From positions 25,234,001 through 25,298,000 of the forward strand of contig OZ231126.1 of assembly GCA_965153355.1 (NCBI GenBank): a DNA stretch of 64,000 nt, given 5' to 3'. A model generated the notes under the pieces. The model ran no database searches and was not told where the DNA came from. It worked only from the letters and a program-made list of their open reading frames with translations. The stretch comes from Flaccisagitta enflata (Eukaryota; Chaetognatha; Sagittoidea; Aphragmophora). Position 1 is the stretch's first letter. Each line of letters opens with the position of its first letter. The translations under genes were made by a program, and so were the position numbers. Below, piece by piece: positions 1-13,138 of this stretch.

Positions 1-19
1 TGGAAAGAGGTAGTAAAGA

Positions 20-359
20 AACCAGCAATCCAAGAATTGAACATGGTCAGCGGTATCCGTTCAATTACCGCTGCTCAATCACTGTGGCAAAGAAGTGGGA
101 TGAGAGCAGGGCAGTATCCCTATAAAGCCATTGCCTTGTACAACACTGGGGTAAATTTTACTATGTCTTTCAATCTTGTGAGGCTTAAAAAAGCCTCACA
201 AGATTTTTGAGGTTGGTCTCATTAAGTTGTATTAAAGTTCAAATTTGGCCTCCCAAATACGTTTCAAGCCTCCTTTTTGTCTGTTTAGAAAAAAAACCTA
301 GCTCCTAGAAATTTACCCCCGTGTTCTATAGGACATCGCTCCTTTGGGACCGCTGCCCT
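20..359 (-). mobile_element. Family F2 element, minisatellite-free
   Basis: Left part AATTGAACATGGTCAGCGGT...AGCAGGGCAG and right part TTTACCCCCGTGTTCTATAG, GGACATCGCTCCTTTGGGAC, CGCTGCCC match the two termini of the F2 copies at 33990 and 36456. The interior has no tandem array. It starts close to the window edge. Confidence 0.6.
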
Positions 360-1128
360 AATGGGTCTGAAGCATGGGACCAACAAAAAAATTCTGCGAC
401 ATTTCTCTTTTTCCAGTTGCAAATAATACCGCCTTGCCTCTATCTCACGCACGAGCACAGAGCTGTGCCATGAGATATCCACCTTAGGTAACCTTTCTCA
501 CTCTCACTGTCTAAGACTTTGCCAATTATGCAAACAGATATGTAAATATCATGCAAACTTTCCCCCGGCTTTGGATTCGCATGAGAGCTTTTTTTGGTAA
601 TATGTGTGGGAGCAAAGATAAACAGATTGAGGTAGAAACTATGGAGAAAGCTGTAAGAAATGAGAGGAACAGTAAGAAGTTGAATATGGAGACATTTTTA
701 CTTTTATGTAACATTTACAGATCAACTTCCTCCCTAAGACTAAGGCTCTTTCTACTATCTATTTTACTCTATCTTGTTTTGAAATGAATAAAAAAAAGAG
801 TTTTCACTCAACTCAATAACAAAGACTGCCATCTGAAAATGATTTAACATGACGGGAATGATAAATTGCCTGCAATTTCATTGTCTACTCTGCCTGACAA
901 ACAACCTTAGTCAATCTTGGCTCAATGACAGAGAAAGACAATCTCGACAATTCCATATCCACCTTCATTCCAAAAGGCAACTCTCATTTGTGTATATCAA
1001 CGCAAAGTCTAAAAGACGAAAATAAGTTCGATTTCGACAGGAAATAACTGATGGAACGCCTCTGGCAACATTTCTCACCTCGCCCACCATTCGTCTTTAT
1101 ATCATGACAGGCCTCAGTGCCTGACGCC
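360..1128. other. Unannotated stretch
   Basis: AT-rich sequence with short unrelated frames. No exon, repeat family or RNA gene recognised. Confidence 0.5.
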
Positions 1129-1196
1129 GCGGTAAGCCACGTCACACCGGGCCGGTAAGCCACGTCACATCGGGCCGGTAAGCTCACGACGTGACT
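1129..1196 (+). repeat. ~23-bp tandem repeat, three units
   Basis: CCGGTAAGCCACGTCACAYC-type units occur three times in a GC-rich patch surrounded by AT-rich DNA. The third is diverged (GGTAAGCTCACGACGTGAC). Confidence 0.75.
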
Positions 1197-1985
1197 CCGA
1201 CGCGGGCAACCGATGTCACTTGACGCACGCGCGCCTTAAGCTTAGACTCTCACATCACGCGGCCTGGAGAAATTGGAATCCAGAAACTCTGGTTTTAGAA
1301 CCTTTTTGCTGGTTTCAGTCTTGTCGTTGTACCCGTGTCTCTTTTCATGCTTCCCATGTACCCAATTAGTTTGGAAGCTATCAGTGTATCGATCAGATTT
1401 GATAGAGGGTCTATCGATCGTTGCATTCCAGTGAAGATTTCTTGGGGCTTTTTTTCCTGCGACTATCATTCTTATTGCCACCTAGCTTTTGTAAATGCGA
1501 AGCTGAAATTGGCTGAAATCTATACCGCCTGTCTCGGCAAGTTGCAAATTTGTTTGGTTATTTTAACAGTGCATCATCTTGATTGCTTTCCTTCAACGAG
1601 ATATATATAACTTTTTCTAATTATCTCGGATTTAGTTATACATTATGACCAAGCTGTAAAAAGGTGTTTACCGTAGTTTTAGATTGGTTGAGGTGAGGGA
1701 CCATCTACAGTATGTCTGGGCAGCAATTACATCACACGCCCCTTGATTCATCTTCTCTTCTTTCTCACTCCTCCCACACAGTGAGAAGTCTGGATGTAAA
1801 GCTTTTCCCTCCCTGGAGAGAAAACGACTTATAAATTGTACGACGACCACCAATCCACCAAATTTCTGTCAGCCAATTCAAACCTCCCCCCTCCAGCCTC
1901 ATATTGGTCGATAATTGACCATCGCGAGCGAATTGGGCGGATGCAAGGGTCATCCAAGGGTCATCCTCTATCAACGCATGACGTC

Positions 1986-2090
<105 letters not shown>

Positions 2091-2199
2091 GACTGAGATT
2101 GACGGAGGGACCGATCAGCTGATAAACTCGACAGTAATTGTTCTCGCTCGTAGACTCACCATGATCACGATCGAGGGAATGACGAGATAGGGATGACTG

Positions 2200-4059
2200 C
2201 AACGTCAATGACGACGATGACGATTACAATGACGTCGATGACGGCGATAACGACGACGATTTTTGACGTAACTTGGGATGTCAACCATTTGACCATTTAG
2301 GAAGAGTATTGTCAATGTACATCGTCTCTCTCTCTTCCAACTTCCATCCCCTAAAACAGCGATCACGTGGAGTGAATTTTGGATAACTCGGACTCGATCT
2401 GTCTTGGGTTGTCAAACGTACGACGGGACGACTGACATTTGGTGACGTTTGGTGACAATTTGGCCCTGCCTTTCTCGTTTACCCTTTCAGTAAAAGCCAG
2501 TTCTTGAGTAAGATGATGCATCACCTCATTTCTGGATTTCCGCGTAATTCGAATGTTTCTTTTTTTTTCTATTGGAATGGATTGCGGAAGTATGGATTGT
2601 AAGTCCCATTTCATATCAGCCACCCCGTGGTTAAGTACAAAAATGTCCCATTGGCAGCGATCATCTCTGTCTCAGTGTCTCACTGCCTTTGACTCATATG
2701 ACTGTCTCTTCCTGGCCCGGCTGTCTCTTTTCCCTCTCTTATGATTCACGTCGTAACTAAGATGGGAAAATGGATTCGAGCTTCAGGAACGATGAGGAGA
2801 GAAACTCAAGGTTGTTTCAAAGCATTCAACAGTCAGTGTACTTCCCCACTCCCCCCCCCCACCCCTCATCCCCATCTCTCATCCCAACATTGACTTGGAT
2901 CAAGAAGCTAACTCAATTGGAATTAACATTCTTAAGGACAAGGCAGGGGTGTATATTCTTGCATAAATTTATTAAAGGGTTTGGAGATGGGGAAGGGAAA
3001 GGAAAGGGGGAAAAAAGAGAAAAAAGAAAATTTATGGAAAATATTGATTTTGGCAGTACCAAATGATAAAACCTAATTAGTACAATACAATTTAACACTA
3101 ATCAAATCTAAAATATACAATATTGTTGCTTTATGGGGAAAAAAATCATAGATTATGCAATGTCGCGGGGAAGGAAATCAAAAGCCGTGCAACAATTTAC
3201 AACCCTGGGACAAGGACTATATCATGACAAAATGCCTTGCATGAACCGATCCACTATCTAACCAACGCATATGAAAAACTCGTGGTAGCATATTTCAGTA
3301 AAAGGACGTCTTTTTAAAATGCACCCACTAGATGTATCCAAAAAAAATCAATGGGTCTCTTTTTCAATTACATATAAAAAAAAGTGACAAGGCAGAAAAA
3401 TTACCGATCGATTACGCAGAGTTTAATTCTAAATTTATAGGTCGATATTGGTTTTCTTTCTTATCTTTTTCTCATGTTTTTTTTATTTTTGTTACTTTCT
3501 ATTTTTTCATTAAGATACTGAAAGATTAAAAACTGAATTGCGACCAAATCGAATCCTCAGACGATACGAGTAACGCGTCTGGATCTCGATGGGAAGGCAG
3601 TAATTATTCCCATTGTTGATTGTCATCAAATGTCATCAACTGTCATTCGCGCTCCTCATCACTGATTCTAGGACGATCCACATCCTGCCTACTTTTGGCT
3701 TGACATCAGCTGACTCTGTGCTGCTGAGGGGGACTACGTGTCCTATTTCCAACCTTGTTTATGAATCTTCTCCCTCATTCTTTTTCTTCCTATTTGTGCC
3801 TCTGTCATGTTTGTGTCTCTCCAATCGTCAGATCTGTTTATCTCTGTCTGGTATCTCATGAATCGTTTTCCAAATCGAACTTGTCTAATGTCTATTGATT
3901 TGAATCATGATTCATGAGGTTTCTGTTTGTTTTCTTACTAAAGTATACTAAACATTACTTACTAAACTATACTGAACTTGCTTCGGTTTGTACCGGTCTG
4001 TCTTTTCTTATTTTGTCACTATTTTTATGTGCCTCTCTATAGGTCCGTATAAGTCTCTT

Positions 4060-4063
<4 letters not shown>
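2200..4063. other. Unannotated stretch
   Basis: Apart from a GACGAY-rich patch at 2195-2270 and polypyrimidine near 2840-2890, nothing is recognisable. Frames are short and unconserved-looking. Confidence 0.5.

Positions 4064-4121
<58 letters not shown>
4064..4121 (+). repeat. (CT)n array
   Basis: About 58 bases of CT in the middle of otherwise unique sequence. Confidence 0.95.
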
Positions 4122-4125
<4 letters not shown>

Positions 4126-4948
4126 AACTTTGGATTTCTTATCTGTTTTTCCCTCTTCAGTTTTTTTTTCTTTTTGAGTCTCAACATAACAGAGTTTTGA
4201 ATTTGACCCTTCTCCGGTTCGCCGTTCGAAGTCATTCGAATTTTCGTCGTCGTCGTTATTATCGTCGTCATCAACCATGTCATAAATCAAACTCTGGTTT
4301 ACCTCTTGTCACCATCTTAAATTGATCTGTGACGTTGACAAAGCCGGGGACGGTGGTGACGACGACGATGACGACGGTGACGACGACGATATCGACCGCT
4401 CGGTGACATTTCCTCCTCCCCTTTAACTTGTTGTTTGCTCTTCTCAATGTGCCACGGGGTTTTACCACCCAGAATACTCGTCTACAATAATTAATTCCGA
4501 ATATATAATATGTGGGCTCACTTCGAGGTCAACTTTTTTTTTTGTCAATTTGCCAAACCACGACATGCTGTTTAAACTATATTTCTTGATTCTCCTTTGT
4601 CTTATATGGGTGTCTTATATGTCCCTTTCAATGAACTGGTGACTATCAATTTAGTGACTATAAACATAGTGATAATAATGGTAATAATGATAATGATAGT
4701 AATGAAAATGATAATCATATTAGAGAAAACTACAGAGGAACAGTAAAAGGAAAACCAGTTTAAATTCGAGAAAATAAAGAAAAGCAATAGAGAGAAAGAA
4801 AGGGAGAGAAAAAAGGGAAAATGTTTCTGCCCCAATATTTCCCTGCTTTTCCACCAACTCTGACATTTCTTAATTTAAAAAATCCACATTCTGCCAGAGA
4901 AACTTAACCGGGTGTCACTCTCTCTCCCTCCCGATTCTATTAGAGTGA

Positions 4949-5095
<147 letters not shown>

Positions 5096-5287
5096 AGACT
5101 TATAGACTGACGGACAGAGACAGACAACTGATAGAAAGAGAAGTTGACATACAATTCTGTATCAGAGGGATCAGTGAGATATCTAAAAGATTGTCTGTTC
5201 TCTGATAAGACTGTAAGGGAAAAGAAATATTTATGGTCACCAGAGTATTTGGACAGGGGCAGTGAGGCCAAAGGCCGAATAAACATG

Positions 5288-5412
5288 AAAACAAGGCCAA
5301 GTAGGCCAATAAGGTGCGACGTGTGGATCGTCGAACGAATGCGTTACCCCACAGACCGACCAACAGACTAACGGATACAGCCAGTTATAGAGGTGCTTTG
5401 TCGCACCTAAAA
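5288..5412 (+). mobile_element. Family E element (GGTGCG subterminal repeat)
   Basis: Starts AACAAGGCCAAGTAGGCC and has AAGGTGCGACGTGTGGATCG, a gaccgaccaacagac run and TACAGCCAGTTATAGAGGTGC, and ends in GGTGC...GCACCTAAAAC. Its architecture is parallel to family A, but the terminal hairpin sequence is different and matched by its own head. A family A-like interior block lies just upstream (5234-5280). Confidence 0.8.
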
Positions 5413-5577
5413 CATGTGACCGACAAATGCGTTGCAATGGATCGACAAAGCGTAGCACTCGACAAAAAAAGCCTTTATATGTTTTTATTGATCATAATCT
5501 CATGTTGACAAAGCAGAAGATTTTACTGTCGGAATTAAAATCTTACATCAATGAAATCACTCTGTTTGTTTCCTCTT

Positions 5578-6013
5578 GGGCAGCGGCCCCAAAGGGGCCG
5601 ATGACCTATGCTTTCACACATAGGGGAAATTTCCCCTCTTCCTCCTCCTTCATTTCTCCGTCCGTCAACCCCCTTCAAAGCTCAAATCCCAGCCTTGAGG
5701 CGCAAATCCCAGCCTTAAGGCCCAAATCCCAGCCTTGAGGCCCAAATCCCAACCTTGGGGCCCAGATCCCGACCTTTAGGTCCAAAACTGAAAGCCTTGA
5801 GGCCAAAATCCAAGCCTTGAGGACCAAAACCCAGCCTTGAGGCCAAAAATCCAGCCTTGAGGCTCAAATCCCAACCTCGAAGCCAAACTACCAGCCTTGA
5901 GGCCCAGAAACTTGCTAAGCATAGGTCGTCGGCCCCTCTAACAACATTGCACTCAAATACACTCTCATAGGGGCAACGGGTACCGCTGACCATCTGACGC
6001 TTTTGCGACTATT
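5578..6013 (+). mobile_element. Family F1 element with 20-bp minisatellite
   Basis: It starts GGGCAGCGGCCCCAAAGGGG and has GATGACCTATGCTTTCACAC, about a dozen units of a 19-20-bp repeat (CCAGCCTTGAGGCCCAAATC), an inverted GCATAGGTCGTCGGCCCC, and the tail GGTACCGCTGACCATCTGAC, GCTTTTGCGACTATT. The inner parts form inverted repeats, and the tail carries a small CGC-TTTT-GCG hairpin. Confidence 0.8.
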
Positions 6014-6063
6014 TGGTATTCTTCAAGGATCTTTCGACGTCTTTGTCTTTTTAAGCCGTTTAA

Positions 6064-6165
6064 TGATTTCGGGTTAGGGGTGGGGTTAGGGTTAGGGATG
6101 GCATTGGGATTAGTTTAAGGGTTAGAGGTAGGGTTGGCGTAAGGGCTATGGTAGGCTAGGGTAGG
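6064..6165 (+). repeat. Interstitial telomere-like TTAGGG-rich tract
   Basis: Several GGGTTAGG and TTAGGG motifs (GGGTTAGGGGTGGGGTTAGG, GTTAGGGATGG, AAGGGTTAGAGGTAGGG) are separated by variants, then GGCTAGGGTAGGCTAG. It is degenerate, lies directly 3' of the F1 element at 5578-6013, and is G-rich on the + strand. Confidence 0.6.
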
Positions 6166-6204
6166 CTAGCTCGAATTAAAGCTTTGCTCTGGCGGGGGAT
6201 TCCG

Positions 6205-6404
6205 AAACAAGGCCGGATACACGGCTACCGAAGTTGCGTGTGGGTGGACAGGGGCCATATTTGAGGTCACCAGACCATTTGGGCAGGAGCAGTGAGGTCC
6301 AAAAATAAAAATCATAAAAAGAAGTAAAGTGTGACTGACCGACCGATCGACCGACCGACCGACGGACAAAGCGGGGTGAGGGTCGCTTGCACGCGAGTAA
6401 AAAA
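6205..6404 (+). mobile_element. Family A element (HINE/pearl-like), full length
   Basis: It runs from AACAAGGCCGGATACACGGC through the conserved GGTGGACAGGGGCCAT and GGGCAGGAGCAGTGAGG blocks and a gaccgac array to CAAAGCGGGGTGAGGGTCGC and a decayed tail hairpin (GTCGCTTGCACGCGAG) followed by TAAAAA. Noncoding, about 200 bp. Its many copies on both strands of this window show it is dispersed. Confidence 0.85.
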
Positions 6405-6744
6405 CAAAGGACGTCAAAGATTTGTTGAAAATTGCTAGTTTGTCTACCTCGAGCCCCTCGTAAGTTCTAGTAAAGATATCCTTGGACCCCAACTGGAAAT
6501 CAATAATCAATTTGAAAAAAAAAAAAGAATATTTATCAGTATGCTCCCTACTGTGAATTTGATGAATGGTGACTACAATTCTTTGAAAATGAAGATGAAA
6601 CCTAAAAAGCATTCTATTATATTGTATATTAATGTTAGCTTTATAAGAGCAAAGATTCATTCCTGAGCCATCATCAGTACATAATAGCTTTTTGACTTGA
6701 AAACAAACTGTAAAAGGCAAATGGAAACGAGCTCTGCATTTTTG

Positions 6745-6995
<251 letters not shown>

Positions 6996-7019
6996 TCTGA
7001 GCACCAGTCAGATATTAGA

Positions 7020-8299
7020 TGATTAATGACGAGGTCTTCAGTTGTTAAAACAAAGCGGCCGTTCGTGAAAAACTCGCGCTCCAGTCCCGCTGGCCCTCCT
7101 TCTCGGCTCTTGAGGCAGACCGACGAACCGACAGACTGACGAGCCAAAAAAAAGAAAAAAGACCGACAGACCAACATACAAACTATCTTTGTTCTTTTTT
7201 TTCTCGCTAGACATAGAGAGCGGGAGCCAATTTTCAAATTCTGGCTTTTTTTTTTTCGTTTTTCTTCTTTCTGTCGAGTTTTCTCATAGCAACTGATAAA
7301 CAGCGATGATCGAGAACAAGCTAGTGGGGGTGAGGGCAAGGAACGGAGGGATCGAGGGCGAGGGCAGGGGAAAGAGGAATGATATTCAGGGCGAGAGAAA
7401 TGAAGGGCGAGGGCATGGGAAAGAGGGACCTAGGCTTGGGGAGACAAGGGATGAAGGCGAGTGGGAAAAGCACGCGAGGCAAGGGGAAGAAAGGCGAGAG
7501 CAATGAAGAGAGGAGATAAAGGGGAAGTTTGGGGTTAAGGCAAGAAAAAACAAAGGGATACTATACGAATTTTTAAGAAAGAGACACTTTTGAATGGTTG
7601 ATTTCGCTATTGAAAATCAAACAAACAAATCAAAATCCCAGACCACTTTGAAGCCCTTGTAAACCTCTTTCATATGGCCCCAATCTGGTATCTCTATCGT
7701 TTGGAAATGACATTAGTTTGAGTGGAAATGTTGGCAAATTTGTTTTTGCGGTCCCTTTAAAAAAGATGCAATTCAGCAAAATGGTGTCTCACTCAAGAGA
7801 AATCTAGCTCCTAAACTGTTAAAGATACAGATCTGGGATTGGTCTAGAATGAAAGATATTTTGAAATTCTTCAAAATCACCTTCTCTAATACATTTTCTA
7901 AACACTTTTTAAGTCAGTTTTATCAGCGAATAAAAAGGTGCGTCTTTTTTTTTCAATTCGTGTAGTAAAGTCTAAAGAAGCAAAGAAATAAGGTTATAAT
8001 GGATAAGGGCGTGGGAGATGAAACTGTTATTAACTGTTATGAATCATGAGTTAGAATGATGCGTCAGGAGAGAAAAACAAACTTGCTTAGCTTTTAACTG
8101 GCTGGTAGGAAATGCGAATTAGACGAAGAGGAATTTCTCTCTCTTTCAACCGAAGACAAGGAGGTCGAAATTCTTGGAATTTCAGGCCTTGACGTTTTGA
8201 TATGGGAAAGAGTGAAACTTAAATCCTGCCAAAGAAAAACCTACAAACTACAGTAGGTCATTCACACTCGAGCTTTTTTTACTTCTGGGTTAAAAACTG
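7020..8299. other. Unannotated stretch with purine-rich patch
   Basis: 7320-7560 is G/A-rich with recurring GGGCGAGGG motifs (loose minisatellite), and the rest is AT-rich and unrecognised. Confidence 0.5.
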
Positions 8300-8344
8300 G
8301 AAAAAAAACCTATGGCGTGCCGCCCCGTTGGTTGCCGACCCCTG
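8300..8344 (-). mobile_element. hAT-like terminal inverted repeat, solo end
   Basis: GTTGGTTGCCGACCCCTG is the complement of CAGGGGTCGGCAACCAAC, the classic terminus of many hAT elements. No partner terminus or transposase was found nearby, so this is an orphan end or a truncated copy. Confidence 0.45.
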
Positions 8345-9006
8345 CCAACAAATTAATTCTGAGTGTGGTGGACCAAAATTGATTGACTAAGATGATAAAG
8401 TGAATGAATACATAAGCATTTTCTGATTGTAGTTGTTTATTTATCACTTTAAAAAAAATGTGACCGGTGTACGCATTGTGTCGCTCATACGACCTTGTCC
8501 TTCATTACTCTTTAATAGAGAGGCAGAAAAAAAGTTTAGTTTTCTTTTGTCAAAGAGAAAAAAGAAGACGATCAATCAAAAAGATAAGGCCGTAACGCGA
8601 TCGGAGGCATGCTAAAGTGATTGGAGGCATGTCAGCGTCATCAAAGGCATGTTAACTAATGCAAAGCCCTTTTTGTAAGTTTGAATTTTTTTTAGAAAGA
8701 AGGAAAATATCATAAAAAGAGACTAGTAGTAGTTATCAGTAGAAATGGTAATAAATTAAACGATGATCACTTCTAATCAATAGTTGTAGTATGCGGTTTT
8801 TAGGCCAGGATGACCATAAAGGGAATATATAATGTTTTAGACGGGAAATGGCCGTGTTTTTCGGAGTAATGATTCGACAATTAAGAGCATGCAACCCTTT
8901 TCGTTAATGAGCACATAAATCAACCGGAGAGTGGAAAGAGAAGCTCTTCAGGCCCACCGATCAATCCTTGAATTACAAAATGTCTCAAAATTTATCGAAA
9001 GATTTT

Positions 9007-9008
<2 letters not shown>

Positions 9009-9041
<33 letters not shown>
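9009..9041 (+). repeat. (GA)16 array
   Basis: Short uninterrupted GA run in unique AT-rich sequence. Confidence 0.9.
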
Positions 9042-9043
<2 letters not shown>

Positions 9044-9352
9044 TCAAGAGTCGAGATCAATCTTTGGGTGGCAGAGATTCTAGGGTGGGTGACCTGACTC
9101 TTCAAAAAATTACTGAGAGCCTATCTGTTTTGTGTTAATTGTTTACAAAATCTTTGTAATTAATGTTTACTTAAAAATATTTCGGAATCACACATTTTGC
9201 CAGCCTAATGTAAATAGATGAGTGGATGACAAGGATCTTGTAAATCATGTTTTCTCCTGCTCCCATTCTTCCCTCCCCATCGTATCTCATTCACTCCCCC
9301 ATTCTGACTTTTTTTGTACTTTCACTATTACTTTTTGAATCCTTTTTTGTCG

Positions 9353-9395
9353 AGGGCAGCGGCCCATTAGGACTGATCTGATTATATTTTAAGTT
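9353..9395 (+). mobile_element. Family F head fragment
   Basis: Only GGGCAGCGGCCCATTAGGAC and a few flanking bases resemble the F head. A short direct repeat (AAGAAGGATACCACTTGCCC at 9560 and AGAAGGATACCACTTTTCC at 9449) follows downstream and is otherwise unexplained. Confidence 0.4.
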
Positions 9396-9679
9396 TGATT
9401 AGATTTCTACATTCACACGCTAGTGATGCAGAGACTACAGTGTTGAGAAGGATACCACTTTTCCAACTACTTCGGTTACTCGACATCCCCTTTCCCACAC
9501 CACTGAAAATCCTCCACCATCTTACGAGGTATTATGAAAATTTGATCCGACAGTAAGGCATTAAGAAGGATACCACTTGCCCAATTACTTGAGTTGTTGG
9601 GTTTCTTAAAGGCACCTCTCCTAACCCGTACACCCCTGGGTAATTCACCCTCTGATGATTTTTTTCTAACCTTCTCCAA

Positions 9680-9871
9680 ACGCGTGTTATGCGACTCTAC
9701 ACCCCGCTTTGTCGGTCCGTCCGTCGGTCCGTCCGTCCGTCACACTTTACTTTTTTTTGGTTTTTGCGATCTTTGGCCTCACTGCTCCAGCCCAAGTGAT
9801 CAAGTGACCTCAAATACGGCCCCTGCCCACCCGCACGCGACTTGGGTAGCCGTGTATCCGGCCTTGTTTTT
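9680..9871 (-). mobile_element. Family A element, full length
   Basis: Reverse-strand copy. It has the tail (GCGACTCTACACCCCGC on + strand), a cggtccgtccgt array, the internal block CTCACTGCTCCAGCCCAAG, the head arm CCCGCACGCGACTTGGGTAG, and the GGCCTTGTT end. The tail hairpin arm is partly eroded. Confidence 0.85.
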
Positions 9872-9889
9872 TTCCTCCTCTCTCCCTGC

Positions 9890-11670
9890 TCCCTTTTCTT
9901 CAGAAAAGTCAAGAAAAAAAAAAGTTTTGAGTTAAACGAATTAGTTGTTGTTGTTCATAGTTGTTGTGTGGTCCAGACTATTCCTGGGCCAAGTCAATTT
10001 TGTGTTGTGTGTGTGTGTGGTGCGGAGAGTCGAAACTTCTAACATCTGAGAGAAGAGAAGAGGACGGGGTTAGAAAGAGGAGGAGCTTAGGAAATCAATC
10101 TTTGTTCCGACATTATCGATCCAGCTCAACACCTTTTTACTTCCCGTTTTAAGCCCATTTTTGTCGGGTTTTGTTCTCTTTATTAGGTCCGAGTGCATGT
10201 GTGTTTTTGTTTTCATAAAAGTTTTTTTTCTTCTTTTCATCCAAGGGTGTGTGTGTAAGGGGGGGTGGGGGTTGTGCGTGTGAAAAATTATTGAGATATG
10301 ATAGAGGGAATATCTAGATATTATCTAGATAATGCGCCCAATGCGAAAACCCCTCTTAATTTAATGTGTTCATTTTAAAACGGAAATCGTTCGTAAAAAG
10401 ATAAGAATTACCATTCAATGTTTCCTTTTTCTTTCTTCATTATACGTCCATTTGGTTGTTGAAACAATTGACAGAACTTTTAAATAATGAAGACCCGACG
10501 GCAAAATCTTTTTTAAAACTTCTGTAATGATGATCTTTCATTGTTTCGGATAGAATGAGATGATTTATGCAGCTTTCATCATGACGACGGAATACAAAAG
10601 CAGTACAGTAGAGTTGTGTTTAATGCTTAAAAAGCTTCAGAGCCAGAAATATAAGACGGCGTCCCTCCGAAGCCAACATTTGTGTTTCAAAGAAGGTCAA
10701 AATAGAAAAAATGAATAAATGCAAATGCAAAAACAAGTGAATAAAAGTGATTGAGATAGGTCAGATATGATATTGAAAAAAAAAATTTGCATTTAATTAG
10801 CAAGAGAAGCCAGTTTAGCCAATAATACTTTAAAAAAATTATTGAAAATTTCAACCTTTTTTATTTTTGGTCACTGATAGAGGGCTGGTCGAAATTCTAA
10901 ATTTGCATAGAGAATGAAAGAATGCAAAAACCAAGAACATAGTTCTCTTCCCAAATCGATTACAGAGAGAACTATGTTTTTCAAAATGCAAAATTTCCCT
11001 ATTTGTGGCTTTCTTAGAATCTCGATCTAAGAAAATAGAAAAAAATGTAAGCAGAAATTCACTAAAAATCATCATTTTCCTCCTTGTTTTCATGTGAACT
11101 GCATAGTTCAAATCAAATTTTAGGTCAAATTATGATAAAGTTGTATGCACCAAGTATCTTTAGAGACAATTTGTCAACTGAAAGCATTCCAGCTTCATTA
11201 CTGTCCTGATAATGATGCGAAAAGTATGGTGAAACACTTCATTTTCCTTCAAAGATTTGCCGTCATAAGACTTTTCAATTTGCATGCATGATGCACTTGC
11301 ATTATTTTGTTATTGCCCAGCCTCCATTTAGACAATATTTGATTTACAAAGGCTATTAGAATGTCGGTAAAAATTGAGTTAACTCATCTCGTATGTTCCA
11401 AAGATTGCTAGTTTGGCAATTGCTAGAATGGTTGTCCATGCACGAAGGATCTTGAGAAAAAAAGACGAGGCATTTTTCAGTCCTTAAATTTTTTCTTTCC
11501 TTCTAGATACATCAAAATATAAACAAATCTATATTCAGAAAATAAATCTATATAATAAAGAACAAGGATCAGGATGAGATGATAAAATAGCCTTACTGTA
11601 CGCACATCCAATAGAAGATTAATAAGGTTGATACCACCTTGTCTGCTTCCTGGTTATTTGGAGATGTTGC
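9890..11670. other. Unannotated AT-rich stretch
   Basis: A G run (GGGGGGGGTGGGGG near 10258), a short TIR-like segment at 10285-10345 and the hairpin at 10933 are present. No gene seen. Confidence 0.5.
10933..10981. other. 16-bp-stem hairpin in AT-rich DNA
   Basis: AAGAACATAGTTCTCT pairs with AGAGAACTATGTTTTT (one G-T) around a 17-base loop. A-rich flanks partly extend it. It is not similar to any microRNA I recognise. Confidence 0.55.
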
Positions 11671-11671
11671 A

Positions 11672-11673
<2 letters not shown>

Positions 11674-11724
<51 letters not shown>
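11674..11724 (+). repeat. (GA)n array
   Basis: About 51 bases of GA, followed by GTGCGTGCGTGTG. Confidence 0.95.
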
Positions 11725-11727
<3 letters not shown>

Positions 11728-12107
11728 AGTAAGTGCGTGCGTGTGTGTAACACAGAACAGAGATACAGTCAGACACAGTCAGACGGGGGGACCCAGAATA
11801 GGCAGTGGAACTACCAAAAAGTAAGACGGAAGAATAGGCAGAGAATTAGAGAAAGAGCAAGAAAGACAAAAACGGAGAGAGTAAGAGTTAAAGAACAAGG
11901 CGCTTAATTTGATGAGGGGCCAAGATTTTGATAAATGTAGACGAGGTTGGCAACGGGAGACTTTCAGAGGGTGGCATATTAGACGAATTTATAACTTAAT
12001 TTGTAAACACTTCGTCATCTGCTGTCACTGCCAAAGGCCATTAGATGGAGACGCATGGAGAATATCTCTCTTATCAAGTTGAAAGAAATAAACAGAAAAA
12101 AGAAAAA

Positions 12108-12166
12108 GAAAGTGGAAAAGATGGCAAGAAAAGAGAGAAAGAAAGTAAGAAAGAAAGAAAAAAACA

Positions 12167-12238
<72 letters not shown>

Positions 12239-12299
12239 AAAAAGAAAGAAAGAAAGGAAGAAAGAAAGAAAGGAAGAAAGAAAGAAAGAAAAAAAGAAA

Positions 12300-12372
<73 letters not shown>

Positions 12373-12433
12373 AAAATGAAACATAGAGTCATAGAATCAA
12401 GGAAACAAAGAAACAAAGAAACAAAGAAACAAA

Positions 12434-12491
<58 letters not shown>

Positions 12492-12612
12492 AAAAAAAAA
12501 CAGAAAGGAAGAAAAAAGAAAGAGGAAAGAAAGCAAGCAAGCAAGCAAACAAACAAGCAAGCAAGCAAGTAAGAAAGCAAGCAAGCAAGCGAGCAAGCAG
12601 GCAATCAAGAAA

Positions 12613-12690
<78 letters not shown>

Positions 12691-12775
12691 AGGAAAGAAA
12701 GAAAGTAAGATAGAAAGAAAGAAAGACAAAGAATGAAAGAAAGAGAGAAAGAACGAAAGAGAGAAAAAGATAATG
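12108..12775 (+). repeat. (GAAA)n block with internal (CAAG)n
   Basis: About 650 bases of GAAA repeats with GGAA and AAAA variants. At 12530-12605 they are replaced by GCAAGCAAGCAAACAAACAAG units, and at 12400-12435 by ACAAAGAA units. All + and - frames here (poly-KERKK, poly-FLSFF) are repeat translations. Confidence 0.95.
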
Positions 12776-13138
12776 AAAATGGATAGAAAATGCTGTGGTG
12801 AAAGAAATTTTCAGTTTTTTGAACTCTTGAATTGGAAAATGCTTCAATTTACATTTCATCCTCATCATGTGTCAATGATTTTAAAAAATCGGTTTCTCTG
12901 AGTTTTTAAAAGACCTTTTTTTGCTGAAATACCTCTGTAAATCTATTATCAAAGTGAGCAGTTTTGCAAACATAAATATCAAATTTGTATCCATTTAAAA
13001 CTGCCTTTTTCCAGGTGTGCTACAGGCACCATTTATACCATTTTTACTATATGATGTACATAGTACAGCTTCAGATGACGTCTCATGCCCATATTCAGTT
13101 TTATTCAGCTCAACAGCCCACCCATTTCATTTCATGTC

